Shown: in pieces, positions 28,135 through 37,901 of the stretch
How positions within the stretch are numbered: the stretch's first letter is position 1
Layout of the letters: each line of letters begins with the position of its first letter
Source of the DNA: Bacillus sp. es.034
GTDB taxonomy: Bacteria > Bacillota > Bacilli > Bacillales > Bacillaceae_B
Length of the DNA stretch: 64,000 nucleotides
Reading direction: 5' to 3'
NCBI RefSeq assembly: GCF_002563655.1
Contig: NZ_PDIY01000001.1
Location: 1,643,501 to 1,707,500 of the forward strand
Translations under genes and position numbers: made by a program
Notes under the pieces: generated by a model
What the model was told of the DNA's origin: nothing
Databases searched by the model: none
The model's input: only the letters and a program-made list of their open reading frames with translations

Positions 28135-28183
28135 TTGTCCGTACCTCCTAAATGACATATAATGAAAAATGAAAGCGCTTAAC
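28135..28183 (+). promoter_or_regulatory. Aldehyde dehydrogenase promoter with cre site
   Basis: TTGTCC (28135-28140) and TATAAT (28158-28163) at 17-base spacing, with a cre match TGAAAGCGCTTAAC (28170-28183) starting just after the -10, where CcpA binding would block initiation. This predicts glucose repression of the downstream operon. Confidence 0.7.
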
Positions 28184-28217
28184 TAAATAAAAATACATAA
28201 AATCGGGAGGAACTTAG

Positions 28218-29738
28218 ATGCTTTATAATAATCCGAATACAGAAGGTTCGTTGGTCCAATTCAAAGACAAGTATGAGAACTTTATCGGTGGGGAATATGT
28301 TCCGCCTGCAAGCGGGGAATATTTTGAAAATGTATCTCCTGTAACGGGCCAAGTATTCACCAAAATCGCCCGTTCAAATAAAGACGACGTAGAAAAGGCA
28401 TTGGACGCGGCTCATGCTGCGAAAGACGCATGGGGGAAAACGTCTGTAGCAGAAAGAGCCAATATCCTGAACAAAATCGCCGATCGCATGGAAGAGAATC
28501 TTGAAATGCTTGCGGTAGCTGAAACATGGGATAACGGGAAGCCGGTCCGTGAAACGATGGCTGCTGACTTACCGCTCGCGGTCGATCATTTCCGCTACTT
28601 CGCAGGATGCATTAGAGGCCAGGAAGGATCACTTGGAGAAATCGATAACGATACGGTTTCTTATCACTTCCATGAGCCGATCGGGGTTGTGGCCCAGATC
28701 ATTCCTTGGAATTTCCCGATCCTGATGGCGGTATGGAAGATCGCACCTGCCCTTGCTGCAGGAAACTGTGTTGTACTGAAGCCGGCAGAGCAGACGCCTG
28801 CGTCCATCATGGTACTGGTTGAACTGATTGAAGACCTGCTGCCAAAAGGTGTTCTGAATGTGGTACAGGGATTTGGAGTGGAAGCAGGTAAGCCACTTGC
28901 ACAAAGCAAGCGCGTTGGGAAAGTGGCCTTCACGGGTGAAACGACAACCGGCCGCCTGATCATGCAATATGCTTCACAAAACATCATTCCTGTTACATTG
29001 GAGCTTGGTGGGAAATCACCTAATATCTTCTTTGAGGATGTTATGGATCAGGATGATGACTTCCTTGATAAAGCAGTCGAAGGGTTCGTCATGTTTGCCC
29101 TGAATCAAGGAGAAGTGTGTACCTGTCCTTCAAGAGCCCTGATCCAGGAATCCATCTACGATAAGTTCATGGAGCGTGCGATTGAGCGGGTGAAACAAAT
29201 CAAGCAGGGGAATCCGCTGGATACGGACACGATGCTTGGTGCCCAGGCTTCTCAGGAGCAATTGGATAAAATCCTTTCTTATATTGAAATCGGAAAAGAA
29301 GAAGGGGCAGAAGTATTGATCGGTGGAGAGCAGAATAAACTCGAAGGCGATCATGAAGCAGGATTCTACGTGAAGCCGACCGTTTTCAAGGGCGACAATA
29401 AAATGCGTATTTTCCAGGAAGAAATCTTTGGGCCTGTTGTTTCCGTGACGACGTTCAAGACGAAGGAAGAAGCCCTTGAAATCGCCAACGACACTCTTTA
29501 TGGTCTTGGTGCGGGTGTGTGGACGCGTGACATGAACACGGCTTACCGTTTCGGAAGGGAAGTTCAGGCAGGACGCGTATGGACCAACTGCTACCACCAA
29601 TATCCGGCACATGCAGCATTCGGTGGCTACAAAATGTCCGGAATCGGTCGTGAAAATCATAAAATGATGCTGTCACACTATCAACAAACGAAGAATTTAC
29701 TAGTCAGCTATAGCCCCAAAGCGTTAGGATTCTTCTAA
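28218..29738 (+). CDS. NAD-dependent aldehyde dehydrogenase (AldA/ExaC-like)
   Basis: A 506-residue aldehyde dehydrogenase. Conserved parts: [23 protein letters not shown], the nucleotide loop TGETTTGR, the general-base Glu in LELGGKSPN, and the nucleophile Cys in [11 protein letters not shown] (about residue 303). It belongs to the group of acetaldehyde/aliphatic aldehyde dehydrogenases that carry a downstream DUF779 gene. Transcribed from a cre-overlapped promoter; one base separates it from the DUF779 gene. It probably oxidises acetaldehyde or similar aldehydes from alcohol or amino-acid breakdown. Confidence 0.9.
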   Translation: MLYNNPNTEGSLVQFKDKYENFIGGEYVPPASGEYFENVSPVTGQVFTKIARSNKDDVEKALDAAHAAKDAWGKTSVAERANILNKIADRMEENLEMLAVAETWDNGKPVRETMAADLPLAVDHFRYFAGCIRGQEGSLGEIDNDTVSYHFHEPIGVVAQIIPWNFPILMAVWKIAPALAAGNCVVLKPAEQTPASIMVLVELIEDLLPKGVLNVVQGFGVEAGKPLAQSKRVGKVAFTGETTTGRLIMQYASQNIIPVTLELGGKSPNIFFEDVMDQDDDFLDKAVEGFVMFALNQGEVCTCPSRALIQESIYDKFMERAIERVKQIKQGNPLDTDTMLGAQASQEQLDKILSYIEIGKEEGAEVLIGGEQNKLEGDHEAGFYVKPTVFKGDNKMRIFQEEIFGPVVSVTTFKTKEEALEIANDTLYGLGAGVWTRDMNTAYRFGREVQAGRVWTNCYHQYPAHAAFGGYKMSGIGRENHKMMLSHYQQTKNLLVSYSPKALGFF

Positions 29739-29739
29739 A

Positions 29740-30072
29740 ATGGAACAGCGACTAGAGGCGACAGAACAAGCCCTCCAGCTGATCGAAACGTTAAAGGGAA
29801 AGCATGGTGCCCTCTTGTTTCATCAGTCCGGTGGATGTTGTGATGGCAGTTCCCCTATGTGTTTGAGTCAAGATGATCTGATCATCGGTGACAGTGATGT
29901 ATTGGTAGGTACTGTAGCCGACTGTCCTTTCTATATGAACGAGCAGCAATATGAATATTGGAAGCATTTCCGGATCATATTGGATGTGAGGGAAGGCAGA
30001 GGGGGAGTATTCTCCCTGGAATCCACGGAAGGCGTACGATTCATTACAGATTCTAAATTGATGAAGGTTTAA
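29740..30072 (+). CDS. DUF779 protein, aldehyde dehydrogenase partner
   Basis: A 110-residue soluble protein of DUF779. The family hallmark is the Cys-rich turn HQSGGCCDGSSPMC (about residues 29-42), with further conserved VADCPFYM. These genes nearly always follow an aldehyde dehydrogenase gene, and here the start is one base past the stop of the dehydrogenase, so translation is probably coupled. The role is unknown; the cysteines suggest a metal- or redox-related accessory function (inference). Confidence 0.85.
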   Translation: MEQRLEATEQALQLIETLKGKHGALLFHQSGGCCDGSSPMCLSQDDLIIGDSDVLVGTVADCPFYMNEQQYEYWKHFRIILDVREGRGGVFSLESTEGVRFITDSKLMKV

Positions 30073-30085
30073 AATGTACATTTTT

Positions 30086-30120
30086 AGAGGCAGCCTGTTT
30101 TACAGGTTGTCTCTTTTTTT
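30086..30120 (+). terminator. Terminator after the DUF779 gene
   Basis: AGAGGCAGCCTG pairs fully (with G-T pairs) with CAGGTTGTCTCT, followed by eight T. Confidence 0.85.
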
Positions 30121-30243
30121 TGAGAAGTATCAACCGTCCTACATAAAACGTCAAATTTCACCGCCGCCAAACAACGCCAACCGCCACTTTACAACCCAAC
30201 AAAAAAACCACTTCCTTAAAAAGAGAAAGCGGTCTCCAACCAA

Positions 30244-31626
30244 TCAAAACGAATTCCGCTCGATCCCGTATTTCCGTATCCGGTACTGTAGATTCTGTCT
30301 GCTCATACCCAGTGATTTCGCGGTCTTGGTGATATTGAAGTCATGGTATTTCAATGCCTTCTGAATATAATAGGTTTCGGCTTCCTCTATGAAAATCTCC
30401 AACGGCTTGATTTCCGTGCCTGATTGATAGAGGAATTCCGATCCATCCTGGCTTTCATCATCTGTCACGCTATGTTGGATCCTCTGCCTGAATCCGAAAG
30501 GCAGATGCTTGTATCCAATTTTTTCCTCAAACCCTACGAGGTTGAATGCCCCTTCCATGACATGCTCAAGCTCCCGTACATTCCCCGGCCAGTCATACTG
30601 TTGGAAAATCTCCCGCACTTCGTCGGATATCCCCTTGATATTCATGGCAAAATGATGGTTGAACTGGTTAATGAAATAATCCACAAGCTGGGGCAGATCT
30701 TCTTTTCTCGAACGGAGAGAAGGAATGAAAACGGACACGATGCTCAGACGATAATACAGGTCCTTCAATAACCGCCCTTCTGCAATGGCGTCGATCGGAT
30801 CCTCATTAACCGTTGCCATCACCCTGACGTCAAATGGAAGGTCCGTCCCTCTTGAGAGGAAGTTTAACAGTTTCTCTTGAAGGGAAGGGGTTAATGAGTT
30901 GATTTCGTCGAGGAGGAGAGTCCCTCCCTGTGCCTGTCGGAAGAGAGAGGGGCGGTGATGTTCAGGGTCTTTCCCCTCACTCATGTCGTGAAAAAGAATT
31001 TCTTCAAGCATGTCATCACGCAGAGAAGAGCAATTCTGGGTGATGAAGGGACGGTTGGCACGGGCGCTGTCGTTGTGGATGCTTTGGGCGAACAGTTCCT
31101 TTCCGGTCCCGATTTCGCCGCAGATCAAGACAGGGTAAGAGGTCCGCGTCGCCTGTTTCCCTGTTTCGACAGCGTCCTCGAGACGAGGATGATGCCCTAT
31201 GATGCTGTCGAATGTGAAGAAGCTGCTGGGCTTTTTATGTATATGATCCCTCATCACCTTCTCGAGTTTGGTGATGTCCCTGGCAATTTCGATGGCTCCG
31301 ATCAACACTTCATCGAGAAAAATCGGGAACGTGTCATTCATCGTCGTGATTTCGATTCCGTTCATATTAAAGTAAGTCTGCTTGACATTGAGGGTAGGTT
31401 TATTTGTTTTCAGCACCTTTAAAAGGGTGCTTTCTTCCTCGGAGTGAAATTGAAAAACATCCAGCAGATTTTTATCGAGGACGTCTTCAATGTCCATTCC
31501 TTCGATTTCACGCATCTTGCGATTGTAGATGATGGTTCTCCCGGCAGAATCGATGACATGGACGCCTGATTCGAGATGTTCAGCGACTTTTTCATACATA
31601 TACAATCGTTTTTCGGATTCCAACAT
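30244..31626 (-). CDS. rocR: RocR-like PAS-AAA+-Fis regulator lacking GAFTGA
   Basis: A 460-residue bacterial enhancer-binding-type regulator: PAS domain (about residues 10-120), AAA+ domain with Walker A GEIGTGKE (170-177) and Walker B GGTLLLDEI (234-242), and a C-terminal Fis-type helix-turn-helix (TKTAKSLGMSRQNLQYRIRK). Its position divergent from rocD and rocG points to RocR, the arginine/ornithine catabolism activator. The loop that should hold GAFTGA, the sigma-54 contact, reads MSEGKDPEHH at matching length (about 215-224), so activation through sigma-54 is doubtful. Strong AGAGGAGAG site. Confidence 0.82.
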   Translation of the reverse strand: MLESEKRLYMYEKVAEHLESGVHVIDSAGRTIIYNRKMREIEGMDIEDVLDKNLLDVFQFHSEEESTLLKVLKTNKPTLNVKQTYFNMNGIEITTMNDTFPIFLDEVLIGAIEIARDITKLEKVMRDHIHKKPSSFFTFDSIIGHHPRLEDAVETGKQATRTSYPVLICGEIGTGKELFAQSIHNDSARANRPFITQNCSSLRDDMLEEILFHDMSEGKDPEHHRPSLFRQAQGGTLLLDEINSLTPSLQEKLLNFLSRGTDLPFDVRVMATVNEDPIDAIAEGRLLKDLYYRLSIVSVFIPSLRSRKEDLPQLVDYFINQFNHHFAMNIKGISDEVREIFQQYDWPGNVRELEHVMEGAFNLVGFEEKIGYKHLPFGFRQRIQHSVTDDESQDGSEFLYQSGTEIKPLEIFIEEAETYYIQKALKYHDFNITKTAKSLGMSRQNLQYRIRKYGIERNSF

Positions 31627-32009
31627 GCTGTTTCTCTCCTCTTATAAATCTATTGTTCTTATTTATTTCCCTTACTGACACGGATGAAATCAAGCCCCCA
31701 TCTCATCGGGAATCGCAAAAAGAGTGGAATGATAAAAAATTTTAAAAAAACTCTTGAAAAACGCAACTATCTTTTGCATTATTATAAATGTAAGGGTTTT
31801 CGAAATGCAAATTTTTTTTGCATGCTTGAGGAGGAAGATAAATACAATCTTTCTTTAAGGGGGCAGACCGGATGATTTTCTGCTTCACCTTCAAGTGAAA
31901 ACAACAACAGTAACACGCAAAGAGTGAAAACGGGAGGGGCCTTTGAATACAGGGGCTCCATCCTTTTATAAAAAAGATAAAGGTTTAAAATAGGTAAGGA
32001 GGAATCAGT
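31627..32009 (+). promoter_or_regulatory. rocR-rocD intergenic region: palindrome and leader hairpin
   Basis: No gene in 383 bases. ATGCAAA (31805-31811) and TTTGCAT (31817-31823) form a palindrome with a five-T spacer, a candidate operator for the neighbouring RocR-like protein; another TTTTGCAT lies about 35 bases upstream. At 31932-31967 a GC-rich hairpin (GCCTTTG/CAGGGGC plus outer pairs) ends in CCTTTTAT, resembling a terminator or attenuator in the rocD leader. I found no convincing -24/-12 (TGGCAC-N5-TTGCA) promoter. Confidence 0.5.
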
Positions 32010-33203
32010 ATGACAGTAAGTACGCATTCGATCATTGAACAAACAGAAAAGTATGGTGCCAAAAATTATCTTCCACTTCCCATCGTTATTTCAGAAGCGG
32101 AAGGTGTATGGGTGAAGGATCCTGAAGGCAATAAGTATATGGATATGCTCAGCGCCTATTCAGCGGTCAACCAGGGACATCGTCATCCCAAGATCATCCA
32201 GGCGTTGAAAGATCAGGCAGACCGTGTGACACTGACGTCACGTGCGTTCCATAATGATCAATTGGCACCTTGGTATGAGAGAATCTGTAAGCTGACGGGT
32301 AAAGACATGGCTCTTCCGATGAATACAGGTGCCGAAGCTGTGGAAACGGCGATCAAGACGGCTCGCCGCTGGGCGTATGATGTGAAGGGTGTTGCTGAAA
32401 ACAGCGCTGAAATCATCGCTTGTAACGGAAACTTCCACGGCAGGACGATGACAGCTGTGTCCCTTTCTTCAGAAGAGGAATACAAGCGGGGCTTCGGTCC
32501 GATGCTTCCGGGAATCAACCTGATTCCTTACGGGGATCTGGACGCATTGAAAGAAGCGATCACACCAAACACAGCGGCGTTCCTCATCGAACCGATCCAA
32601 GGGGAAGCAGGAATCGTATTCCCTCCAAAAGGATTCCTGAAAGCGGCTTATGAATTGTGTAAGGAGAATAATGTCCTTTTCATTGCAGATGAAATCCAGG
32701 CAGGGCTGGCCCGTTCCGGAAAAATGTTTGCATGTGAGTGGGAAGATGTCAATCCTGATATGTACATCCTTGGAAAAGCACTGGGAGGGGGAGTATTCCC
32801 GATTTCATGTGTGGTTGCAGATGAAGAAGTGCTTGGCGTATTCAATCCAGGTTCCCATGGCTCGACGTTCGGTGGGAATCCGATGGCATGTGCGGTTTCT
32901 GTAGCGTCCCTAGATGTATTGATCGATGAAGATCTTGCTGGCCGTTCCCTTCAAATGGGAGAATACTTTATGAGTAAACTTCGTGAGATAGATAATCCTA
33001 TGATTAAGGAAGTTCGTGGAAGCGGATTATTTATCGGGGTGGAATTGACAGAACCGGCCCGCAAATACTGTGAACAACTGAAAGAAGAAGGACTGCTTTG
33101 TAAAGAAACGCATGATACAGTCATCCGTTTTGCCCCGCCGCTGGTCATCTCACAAGAAGACCTCGATTGGGCCATCGAAAGAATCAAAAAAGTACTGTCT
33201 TGA
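32010..33203 (+). CDS. rocD: Ornithine aminotransferase
   Basis: A 397-residue class III PLP aminotransferase converting ornithine and 2-oxoglutarate to glutamate semialdehyde and glutamate. Features: [26 protein letters not shown] at the N-terminus, GNFHGRT, the Asp of ADEIQAGL, the PLP lysine in LGKALGGG (about residue 255) and STFGGNP. AAGGAGG ribosome site. With the downstream glutamate dehydrogenase it forms the arginine/ornithine catabolic route beside rocR. Confidence 0.93.
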   Translation: MTVSTHSIIEQTEKYGAKNYLPLPIVISEAEGVWVKDPEGNKYMDMLSAYSAVNQGHRHPKIIQALKDQADRVTLTSRAFHNDQLAPWYERICKLTGKDMALPMNTGAEAVETAIKTARRWAYDVKGVAENSAEIIACNGNFHGRTMTAVSLSSEEEYKRGFGPMLPGINLIPYGDLDALKEAITPNTAAFLIEPIQGEAGIVFPPKGFLKAAYELCKENNVLFIADEIQAGLARSGKMFACEWEDVNPDMYILGKALGGGVFPISCVVADEEVLGVFNPGSHGSTFGGNPMACAVSVASLDVLIDEDLAGRSLQMGEYFMSKLREIDNPMIKEVRGSGLFIGVELTEPARKYCEQLKEEGLLCKETHDTVIRFAPPLVISQEDLDWAIERIKKVLS

Positions 33204-33243
33204 TAGAATAGGCGGACTGAGAAGTTTTTTTCTTGAATAGCCT

Positions 33244-33257
33244 TGAAAACGCTTGAA
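33244..33257 (+). promoter_or_regulatory. cre-like site upstream of the glutamate dehydrogenase gene
   Basis: TGAAAACGCTTGAA matches most of the CcpA consensus and lies 100 bases before the glutamate dehydrogenase start. In B. subtilis rocG is repressed by CcpA, so the site is plausible. Confidence 0.5.
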
Positions 33258-33356
33258 AATAAAAATTATTTCTTTCCCAAGTCAATGGTTTAAGATACGG
33301 TAATGTGTTACAATAACAACGTTTCAGATCACATAATAAAGAGGCGAATGTTTACA

Positions 33357-34601
33357 ATGGGAGAAAACCTTAATCTGTTTACTTCTACACAGCATGTCAT
33401 TAATGATGCTTTATCGAAGCTTGGATATACGGAAGAAATGTATGAACTTCTGAAAGAGCCGATTCGTATGTTGACCGTCCGGATCCCGGTTCGAATGGAC
33501 GATGGCAGTATCAAAGTATTTACAGGCTACCGTGCACAACATAACGATGCAGTAGGTCCAACAAAGGGTGGCGTAAGATTCCATCCTGAAGTGGATGAAG
33601 AGGAAGTCAAGGCTTTGTCCATGTGGATGAGCTTGAAGTGCGGAATTGTGGATCTGCCTTATGGTGGAGGAAAAGGCGGCATCATCTGTGATCCGCGCAC
33701 GATGTCCTTCACTGAACTTGAGAAACTCAGCCGCGGCTACGTACGTGCCATCAGTCAAATCGTTGGGCCGACAAAGGATATCCCGGCACCTGATGTGTAC
33801 ACAAACTCTCAGATCATGGCTTGGATGATGGATGAATACAGCCGTCTCCGTGAAAATGACTCACCGGGATTCATTACGGGAAAACCGATCGTCCTTGGTG
33901 GTTCCCAAGGTCGTGAAAAAGCAACGGCTCAAGGTGTGACCATCTGTATCGAACAAGCAGCAAAGAAACGCGGCATCGATATTAAAGGTGCACGCGTCGT
34001 CATCCAGGGATTCGGTAATGCCGGAAGCTTCCTTGCAAAATTCATGAATGATGCCGGTGCAAAGGTCATCGCGATTTCCGATGCCCATGGAGCTCTTCAT
34101 GATCCGGCTGGTTTGGATATTGATTATCTGTTGGATCGCAGGGACAGCTTCGGTACCGTAACGACTTTATTTGAAAACACGATTTCAAATAAGGAACTGC
34201 TGGAACTCGAGTGTGACATCCTTGTACCTGCAGCGATTTCAAATCAGATCACGGAAGACAATGTCTATGATATTAAAGCATCCATTGTGGTAGAAGCTGC
34301 AAACGGTCCTACTACCTTCGAAGCAACACGAATCCTGTCAGAAAGAGGGATCCTCCTGGTTCCGGACGTACTTGCCAGTGCCGGAGGGGTAACGGTTTCT
34401 TATTTCGAATGGGTTCAGAACAATCAAGGGTACTACTGGACAGAAGAAGAAGTAAACGAGAAGCTTTATGCTAAACTTGTCGAAGCTTTCAACAATGTAT
34501 ACGAAACATCTCAGAATCGTCGAGTGAATATGCGACTAGCCGCATACATGGTCGGCGCACGCAAAATGGCTGAAGCCTCAAGATTTAGAGGTTGGGTGTA
34601 A
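33357..34601 (+). CDS. rocG: NAD-specific glutamate dehydrogenase (RocG/GudB)
   Basis: A 414-residue hexameric-type glutamate dehydrogenase that deaminates glutamate to 2-oxoglutarate. Core motifs are VGPTKGGVRFHP, LPYGGGKGGI with the catalytic Lys, the Asp in KDIPAPDVYT, and the Rossmann GFGNAGS. The ATG at 33357 gives the correct N-terminus; earlier ATGs in the frame at 33303 and 33348 lack spacing from GAGGCG. Name rocG is from context; it could equally be called gudB. Confidence 0.9.
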   Translation: MGENLNLFTSTQHVINDALSKLGYTEEMYELLKEPIRMLTVRIPVRMDDGSIKVFTGYRAQHNDAVGPTKGGVRFHPEVDEEEVKALSMWMSLKCGIVDLPYGGGKGGIICDPRTMSFTELEKLSRGYVRAISQIVGPTKDIPAPDVYTNSQIMAWMMDEYSRLRENDSPGFITGKPIVLGGSQGREKATAQGVTICIEQAAKKRGIDIKGARVVIQGFGNAGSFLAKFMNDAGAKVIAISDAHGALHDPAGLDIDYLLDRRDSFGTVTTLFENTISNKELLELECDILVPAAISNQITEDNVYDIKASIVVEAANGPTTFEATRILSERGILLVPDVLASAGGVTVSYFEWVQNNQGYYWTEEEVNEKLYAKLVEAFNNVYETSQNRRVNMRLAAYMVGARKMAEASRFRGWV

Positions 34602-34616
34602 CGATCGCATAAATAA

Positions 34617-34657
34617 GAAGAACGTATTCTCATTTTATATGAGATACGTTCTTTTAT
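34617..34657 (+). terminator. Terminator after the glutamate dehydrogenase gene
   Basis: AGAACGTATTCTCAT pairs with ATGAGATACGTTCT (one bulge), then TTTTATTTT. Confidence 0.8.
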
Positions 34658-34801
34658 TTTATTTAAAGGAGTTCCCGAAATGAATGTAGAAATGATTAGG
34701 AAGCGGTGGTTTAGGGTAAAATCACTGAAAATGCGCATTGCTCTTGAAATTTTTGTTCTTATGTTTAAACTTATAAACATTAAAGATTCGGAGGGAAACA
34801 A

Positions 34802-36205
34802 ATGTCTACTGAATTGTTCATAGAGGAAGCTTCTCTCGAGGCGATAGAAGCAAGCCTTCAACAGCATAAGCAATTTTTTAAGTCCGGGGTGACCCGTCCC
34901 CTTCAATACAGAAAAGAATTGTTAGAAAAATTCTCCACCGTCATAAAAAATCATGAAACAGAAATCATCAGTGCCCTGAATAAAGACTTGAATAAATCCG
35001 AGATGGAAGCGTACACGACGGAAATCGGCATCCTTCTGGAGGAGATTCGATTCGTCCTTAAGAATATCGATGAGTGGGCAGAACCGAAAAAAATGAAAAC
35101 GGCGAAAACCCATATTGGATCGAAGTCCTATACTGTGCCGGAGCCATACGGAGTCACCTTGATCATCGCACCGTGGAATTATCCGGTTCAGCTTGCCCTG
35201 GCGCCGGTCATCGGAGCGATTGCTGCGGGGAATACGGCGATCATCAAACCGTCGGAGCTCACCCCGACGACTTCTGCATTACTCGCTCAAATGATCAACA
35301 CACATTTTGATCCAAGGCAGTTGTTCGTCATAGAGGGCGGTGTGGAGACGACCCAAAATCTTCTCAAACAGCCCTTTGAATATATTTTTTTCACCGGAAG
35401 TGTGCCTGTCGGGAAAGTGGTCATGGAAGCCGCGGCCAAGCAGTTGATCCCGGTAACCCTTGAATTGGGCGGGAAAAGCCCGTGTATCGTCGATGAAACC
35501 GCTGATATTCCCCTTGCCGCGAAGCGTATTGCTTTCGGAAAGGTGACAAATGCAGGGCAGACTTGCATCGCACCGGATTATTTATTTATTCATAAAAGCA
35601 AGAAAGATGAATTCATCACTGAATTTAAGAAAACGGTGATTGAGTTTTATGGGACTGAGCCTTTGAAAAGCGAAAAATTCGGACGGATTGTCAACGAGCG
35701 TCATTTCAATCGTCTGACAAGCTATCTGGAAGACGGGGAGATCCTTTTAGGTGGAAATACAGATCCCGGGAGCTTAAAAATCGAACCGACCTTAATGGAA
35801 CCAAGGGATTTTTCCGTACCGGTGATGAAGGATGAGATTTTCGGCCCTGTTTTTCCTGTCATCGAGTATGAGGACCTGAATGAAGTCATCGAGTTTGTGA
35901 CCGAACGTCCGAAACCCCTTGCCCTTTATTTGTTCACCAGCAATCCTGTTACTGAAGAGAGGATCAACGGATCGATTTCCTACGGGGGCGGATGTGTGAA
36001 TGATACGCTCATGCACATCGTCACGCCTTATCTTCCTTTCGGCGGGGTAGGGGAGAGCGGAATCGGAAATTATCACGGGGAATCGAGCTTTTCGACCTTC
36101 TCCCATTATAAGAGCATCTTGAAACAGACGACGAAGTTCGATATGAGCTTCCGTTATCCAAGTGGGCGATTCGGCATGAGGATCATCAAGAAGTTATTGA
36201 AATGA
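34802..36205 (+). CDS. Class 3 aldehyde dehydrogenase (YwdH-like)
   Basis: A 467-residue aldehyde dehydrogenase of the class 3 (fatty/aromatic aldehyde) type, shorter than class 1/2 enzymes. Motifs: [43 protein letters not shown], and the nucleophile Cys in TNAGQTCIAPDY (about residue 241). The C-terminal basic stretch RFGMRIIKKLLK may aid membrane association, as in fatty aldehyde dehydrogenases (inference). CGGAGGG precedes the ATG. Resembles B. subtilis YwdH. Confidence 0.87.
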   Translation: MSTELFIEEASLEAIEASLQQHKQFFKSGVTRPLQYRKELLEKFSTVIKNHETEIISALNKDLNKSEMEAYTTEIGILLEEIRFVLKNIDEWAEPKKMKTAKTHIGSKSYTVPEPYGVTLIIAPWNYPVQLALAPVIGAIAAGNTAIIKPSELTPTTSALLAQMINTHFDPRQLFVIEGGVETTQNLLKQPFEYIFFTGSVPVGKVVMEAAAKQLIPVTLELGGKSPCIVDETADIPLAAKRIAFGKVTNAGQTCIAPDYLFIHKSKKDEFITEFKKTVIEFYGTEPLKSEKFGRIVNERHFNRLTSYLEDGEILLGGNTDPGSLKIEPTLMEPRDFSVPVMKDEIFGPVFPVIEYEDLNEVIEFVTERPKPLALYLFTSNPVTEERINGSISYGGGCVNDTLMHIVTPYLPFGGVGESGIGNYHGESSFSTFSHYKSILKQTTKFDMSFRYPSGRFGMRIIKKLLK

Positions 36206-36206
36206 T

Positions 36207-36237
36207 AAAAGGTGACCCGGGCTGGGTCACCTTTTTA
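36207..36237. terminator. Terminator between the class 3 ALDH gene and yuzA
   Basis: AAAGGTGACCC/GGGTCACCTTT perfect stem followed by T-run; lies between convergent genes. Confidence 0.85.
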
Positions 36238-36252
36238 GTTGAGGTTCTTATA

Positions 36253-36486
36253 TTATCTTGTCGGCTCTGTATGCGGTTCTCTTTCAAGCTCTTCCGTCGG
36301 TTTGAACAAGAGACCAAGGTTGATGAGGCCGGCAATCCCGACTAAACCGTAAACGATCCGGGATAGAGCCGCATCTTGTCCGCCAAAGATGGCTGCTACA
36401 AGATCAAATTGAAAGAAACCGATAAGTCCCCAGTTGATAGCACCAATGATCGTAAGCACCAAAGCAATACGCTGAATACCACTCAT
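36253..36486 (-). CDS. yuzA: DUF378 membrane protein YuzA
   Basis: A 77-residue DUF378 protein: two transmembrane segments containing the family pattern IGAINWGLIGFFQFDLVA and YGLVGIAGL, with a charged C-terminal tail. GGAGG site before the ATG. The position before the alcohol dehydrogenase gene matches yuzA. Function unknown. Confidence 0.8.
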   Translation of the reverse strand: MSGIQRIALVLTIIGAINWGLIGFFQFDLVAAIFGGQDAALSRIVYGLVGIAGLINLGLLFKPTEELEREPHTEPTR

Positions 36487-36687
36487 GTTGTTTTCCTCCT
36501 TTAATTCAATGGCTCATTCATAAGTTTCCCCCAAAGCCCATTCCTATTCATACTGCCTATAGTAAAATTTCCTTGTGCAAGTTCTTTGCAATTTGGGGAT
36601 GATATATTCGATAATAGAAAATGTGCTAAGAACATTTTGGGTAACGAAATAATTCGGCCCTTACAGAATAGAAGGAGGTAGCAAATA

Positions 36688-37851
36688 ATGAATGACTTTA
36701 CATTTTACAATCCGACTAAATTAATTTTTGGTAAAGGACAAGTAGAACAATTGAAAGAATTGGTGCCTCAATATGGTAAAAAGGTGCTTGTCGTTTACGG
36801 CGGGGGAAGCATCAAGCGTAACGGACTATACGATCAAGTGATGTCAGTGCTGAAAGGGACTGACAGTGAAGTACATGAATTATCCGGAGTTGAGCCGAAT
36901 CCACGTCTTTCTACAGTTAGACGAGGAGTAGAAATCGCGAAAGAGAAGAATATCGACTTTATCCTGGCCGTCGGCGGCGGAAGCGTCATCGATTGTACGA
37001 AAGCCATCGCTGCAGGAGCAAAATATGATGGAGACGCTTGGGATCTAGTAACAAAGAAATCCTTCGCGAAAGAAGCCCTTCCATTCGGAACGGTTCTTAC
37101 TTTGGCTGCGACGGGTTCTGAAATGAATGCCGGATCGGTTATCACAAACTGGGAAACAAATGAAAAATATGGTTGGGGAAGCCCGGTGACATTCCCTCAA
37201 TTCTCCATCCTGGATCCGGAAAATACGTTTACCGTACCAAAGGATCATACCATCTATGGCATGGTGGACATGATGAGTCACGTGTTTGAACAGTATTTCA
37301 ATAATGCGACAAACACACCGCTTCAAGACCGCATGTGTGAATCTGTTCTGAAAACAGTGATCGAAACAGCTCCGAAGCTGATCAATGATCTGGAAAACTA
37401 TGAGCTTCGTGAGACGATTCTGTACTCCGGTACGATTGCCCTTAATGGAATGCTGCAAATGGGTTATAACGGTGACTGGGCAAGCCATAACATCGAGCAT
37501 GCTGTATCAGCTGTATATGACATCCCGCATGCAGGTGGACTTGCAATCCTGTTCCCGAACTGGATGAAGCATAACCTGAATGTGAATCCATCACGATTTG
37601 CCCAAATGGCTGAACGTGTATTCAACGTCGACCCAGCAGGTAAATCGGAAGAAGAAGTAGCCCTTGAAGGAATTGATAAGCTTCGTGAATTCTGGTCAAG
37701 CCTGGGTGCTCCAACACGCCTGGCGGACTATGACATCGATGATAGCCAGATCGACCTTATGGCGGACAAAGCAATGGTGAACGGAGAGTTCGGTAACTTC
37801 AACAAACTGAACAAAGACGACGTTCTTGCGATTTTAAGAGCATCTCTATAA
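36688..37851 (+). CDS. yugJ: Iron-containing NADH-dependent alcohol dehydrogenase (YugJ/YugK type)
   Basis: A 387-residue group III alcohol dehydrogenase. It has the NAD-binding GGGSIKRNG and [15 protein letters not shown] motifs and the Fe/Zn-binding His residues in [15 protein letters not shown] and PHAGGLAI. B. subtilis carries two copies (yugJ and yugK) called butanol dehydrogenases at this place; only one copy is present here. GAAGGAGG ribosome site. The physiological alcohol is unknown. Confidence 0.87.
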   Translation: MNDFTFYNPTKLIFGKGQVEQLKELVPQYGKKVLVVYGGGSIKRNGLYDQVMSVLKGTDSEVHELSGVEPNPRLSTVRRGVEIAKEKNIDFILAVGGGSVIDCTKAIAAGAKYDGDAWDLVTKKSFAKEALPFGTVLTLAATGSEMNAGSVITNWETNEKYGWGSPVTFPQFSILDPENTFTVPKDHTIYGMVDMMSHVFEQYFNNATNTPLQDRMCESVLKTVIETAPKLINDLENYELRETILYSGTIALNGMLQMGYNGDWASHNIEHAVSAVYDIPHAGGLAILFPNWMKHNLNVNPSRFAQMAERVFNVDPAGKSEEEVALEGIDKLREFWSSLGAPTRLADYDIDDSQIDLMADKAMVNGEFGNFNKLNKDDVLAILRASL

Positions 37852-37860
37852 TGTAATGGA

Positions 37861-37901
37861 GAGGGACGGACCTTGATGAACGAGGTCCTTCCCTCTTTTT
37901 T
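37861..37901 (+). terminator. Terminator after the iron alcohol dehydrogenase gene, GGGACGGACC family
   Basis: GAGGGACGGACCT pairs with AGGTCCTTCCCTC (one mismatch) then TTTTTTGTT. Holds another copy of the 12-base word. Confidence 0.8.

Noticed and set aside
31740..31830. Sigma-54 (-24/-12) promoter for rocD
   Set aside because: TTGCA-type words occur but none has a GG-containing -24 element at the required spacing.
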